From Candidatus Sulfotelmatobacter sp. (GTDB taxonomy: Bacteria > Acidobacteriota > Terriglobia > Terriglobales > Acidobacteriaceae), in contig JASICF010000610.1 in assembly GCA_030044775.1 (NCBI GenBank), positions 1 through 6,982 of the forward strand: a stretch of 6,982 nt of DNA, given 5' to 3'. The translations under genes and the position numbers were made by a program. Shown one piece after another: positions 6,614 to 6,982 of this stretch (position 1 is its first letter; each line of letters begins with the position of its first letter). The notes under the pieces are model-generated. The model was not told where the DNA came from. It saw only the letters and a program-made list of their open reading frames with translations, and ran no database searches.

Positions 6614-6681
6614 GTACGATTAGCTCTTTCGCAATACGGCTGCGAAAAATCCTTCCCAGGGGTGAATACCGGGAATCGTAC
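6614..6681. repeat. Nested inverted repeats at the convergent gene ends
   Basis: Outer arms GTACGATT (6614-6621) and AATCGTAC (6674-6681) are perfect complements. Inside them TTTCGCA (6627-6633) pairs perfectly with TGCGAAA (6641-6647) across a seven-base loop. The structure sits where the PASTA gene and the methyltransferase gene meet tail to tail, a place where a shared transcription end would be expected. Neither strand has a proper T-run after the inner hairpin, so a terminator role is only possible. Most of the repeat also lies inside the methyltransferase coding sequence. Confidence 0.25.
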
Positions 6682-6982
6682 GAAGAAATGGCCCGCGGGT
6701 GAGAGAAGTGGTATTCGCGCAGATCAAATCGCCCTCTTGCCGAAGCCGGTCTAACTCGGTTGCGCAGTCGAGCACCCGAAACGAAGTGTTTTCCGCCAGC
6801 GCACATTCGATCACATCCTCGTTTTCTTCTCTCTCTAAAGAGCATGTGGAATAGATCAGACGGCCATCCGCGGCAACGTGTCGCATGGCTGAACGAAGAA
6901 TCGCGAGCTGCCGTGCCTGCAGATCGGCGAGGTCTTCGGGCCTCAGCCTCCATTTAATTTCCGGGTTGCGCGCCAAAGTGCC
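6620..6982 (-). CDS. rsmB: 16S rRNA m5C methyltransferase RsmB, C-terminal part (5' end outside window)
   Basis: The minus-strand frame is open to the window end, so only the last 120 residues are visible; the true start lies beyond base 6982. The first visible residues, GTLARNPEIKWRL, match the segment that directly follows the PCSG motif in RsmB/Sun/NOL1-family enzymes. Then STCSLEREENEDVI (visible residues 45-58) is the motif VI region. Its Cys47 (codon 6842-6844) corresponds to the nucleophilic Cys375 of E. coli RsmB, which attacks C6 of the target cytosine. The end, GIHPWEGFFAAVLRKS, is the usual family C-terminus. E. coli RsmB methylates C967 of 16S rRNA using S-adenosylmethionine. The N-terminal NusB-like RNA-binding domain that distinguishes RsmB from RsmF or other NOL1/NOP2 members cannot be seen here, so the family is firm and the exact member is likely. 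The gene converges on the PASTA gene, with stop codons separated by 12 bases. Confidence 0.88.
   Translation of the reverse strand, partial: GTLARNPEIKWRLRPEDLADLQARQLAILRSAMRHVAADGRLIYSTCSLEREENEDVIECALAENTSFRVLDCATELDRLRQEGDLICANTTSLTRGPFLRTIPGIHPWEGFFAAVLRKS

Noticed and set aside
5719..6702. A plus-strand open frame of 327 codons, longer than the PASTA gene it overlaps.
   Set aside because: Its translation is Gly/Ala/Arg/Ser-rich low complexity with no domain. The overlapping frame at 5819-6607 has three recognisable PASTA repeats, a membrane anchor and a ribosome binding site, so this is a shadow frame in GC-rich DNA.

Overview
The window is a stretch of ordinary bacterial chromosome, fairly GC-rich and densely coding. 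It holds five protein genes, two of them cut by the window edges. Nothing resembling an insertion sequence, phage, CRISPR array, tRNA or rRNA is visible. The gene types and protein style suggest a member of the Acidobacteriota (Terriglobia/Koribacter-like). The clues are a receiver-like domain joined to a TonB C-terminal domain, an S41 protease homologue with a non-standard active site, and a small PASTA protein lying between a class A penicillin-binding protein and an rsmB-type methyltransferase gene. This taxonomic call is inference from recalled family patterns, not from a search.

Layout, left to right. (1) Bases 1-1977, plus strand: the 3' part of a gene for a membrane protein with a cytoplasmic receiver-like domain, one membrane helix, a long Pro/Ala/Ser/Gln-rich spacer and a C-terminal TonB domain. 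(2) Bases 1978-2152: an intergenic gap with a weak hairpin and a perfect TATAAT box. (3) Bases 2153-3370: an exported S41 (C-terminal processing) peptidase homologue whose catalytic Ser and Lys are replaced by Gly and Ala. It is followed by a strong intrinsic terminator at 3391-3422. (4) Bases 3534-5762: a complete class A penicillin-binding protein with intact transglycosylase and transpeptidase motifs. It appears to be read from its own promoter with almost no 5' leader. (5) Bases 5819-6607: a membrane-anchored protein made only of three PASTA repeats, in apparent operon with the penicillin-binding protein. (6) Bases 6620-6982, minus strand, convergent: the C-terminal part of an RsmB-type 16S rRNA m5C methyltransferase, running off the window end.

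The three middle genes form a cell-envelope group. The penicillin-binding protein polymerises and cross-links peptidoglycan. The PASTA protein probably binds peptidoglycan or muropeptide stems next to it. The S41 homologue is exported to the same compartment but probably cannot cleave, so it may act as a binding or scaffold protein. The TonB-type protein spans the same envelope and may pass energy or a signal to the outer membrane. The most notable observation is the apparent double active-site loss in the S41 protein with its fold and reading frame intact. The receiver-TonB fusion and the free-standing PASTA protein beside a PASTA-less penicillin-binding protein come next.
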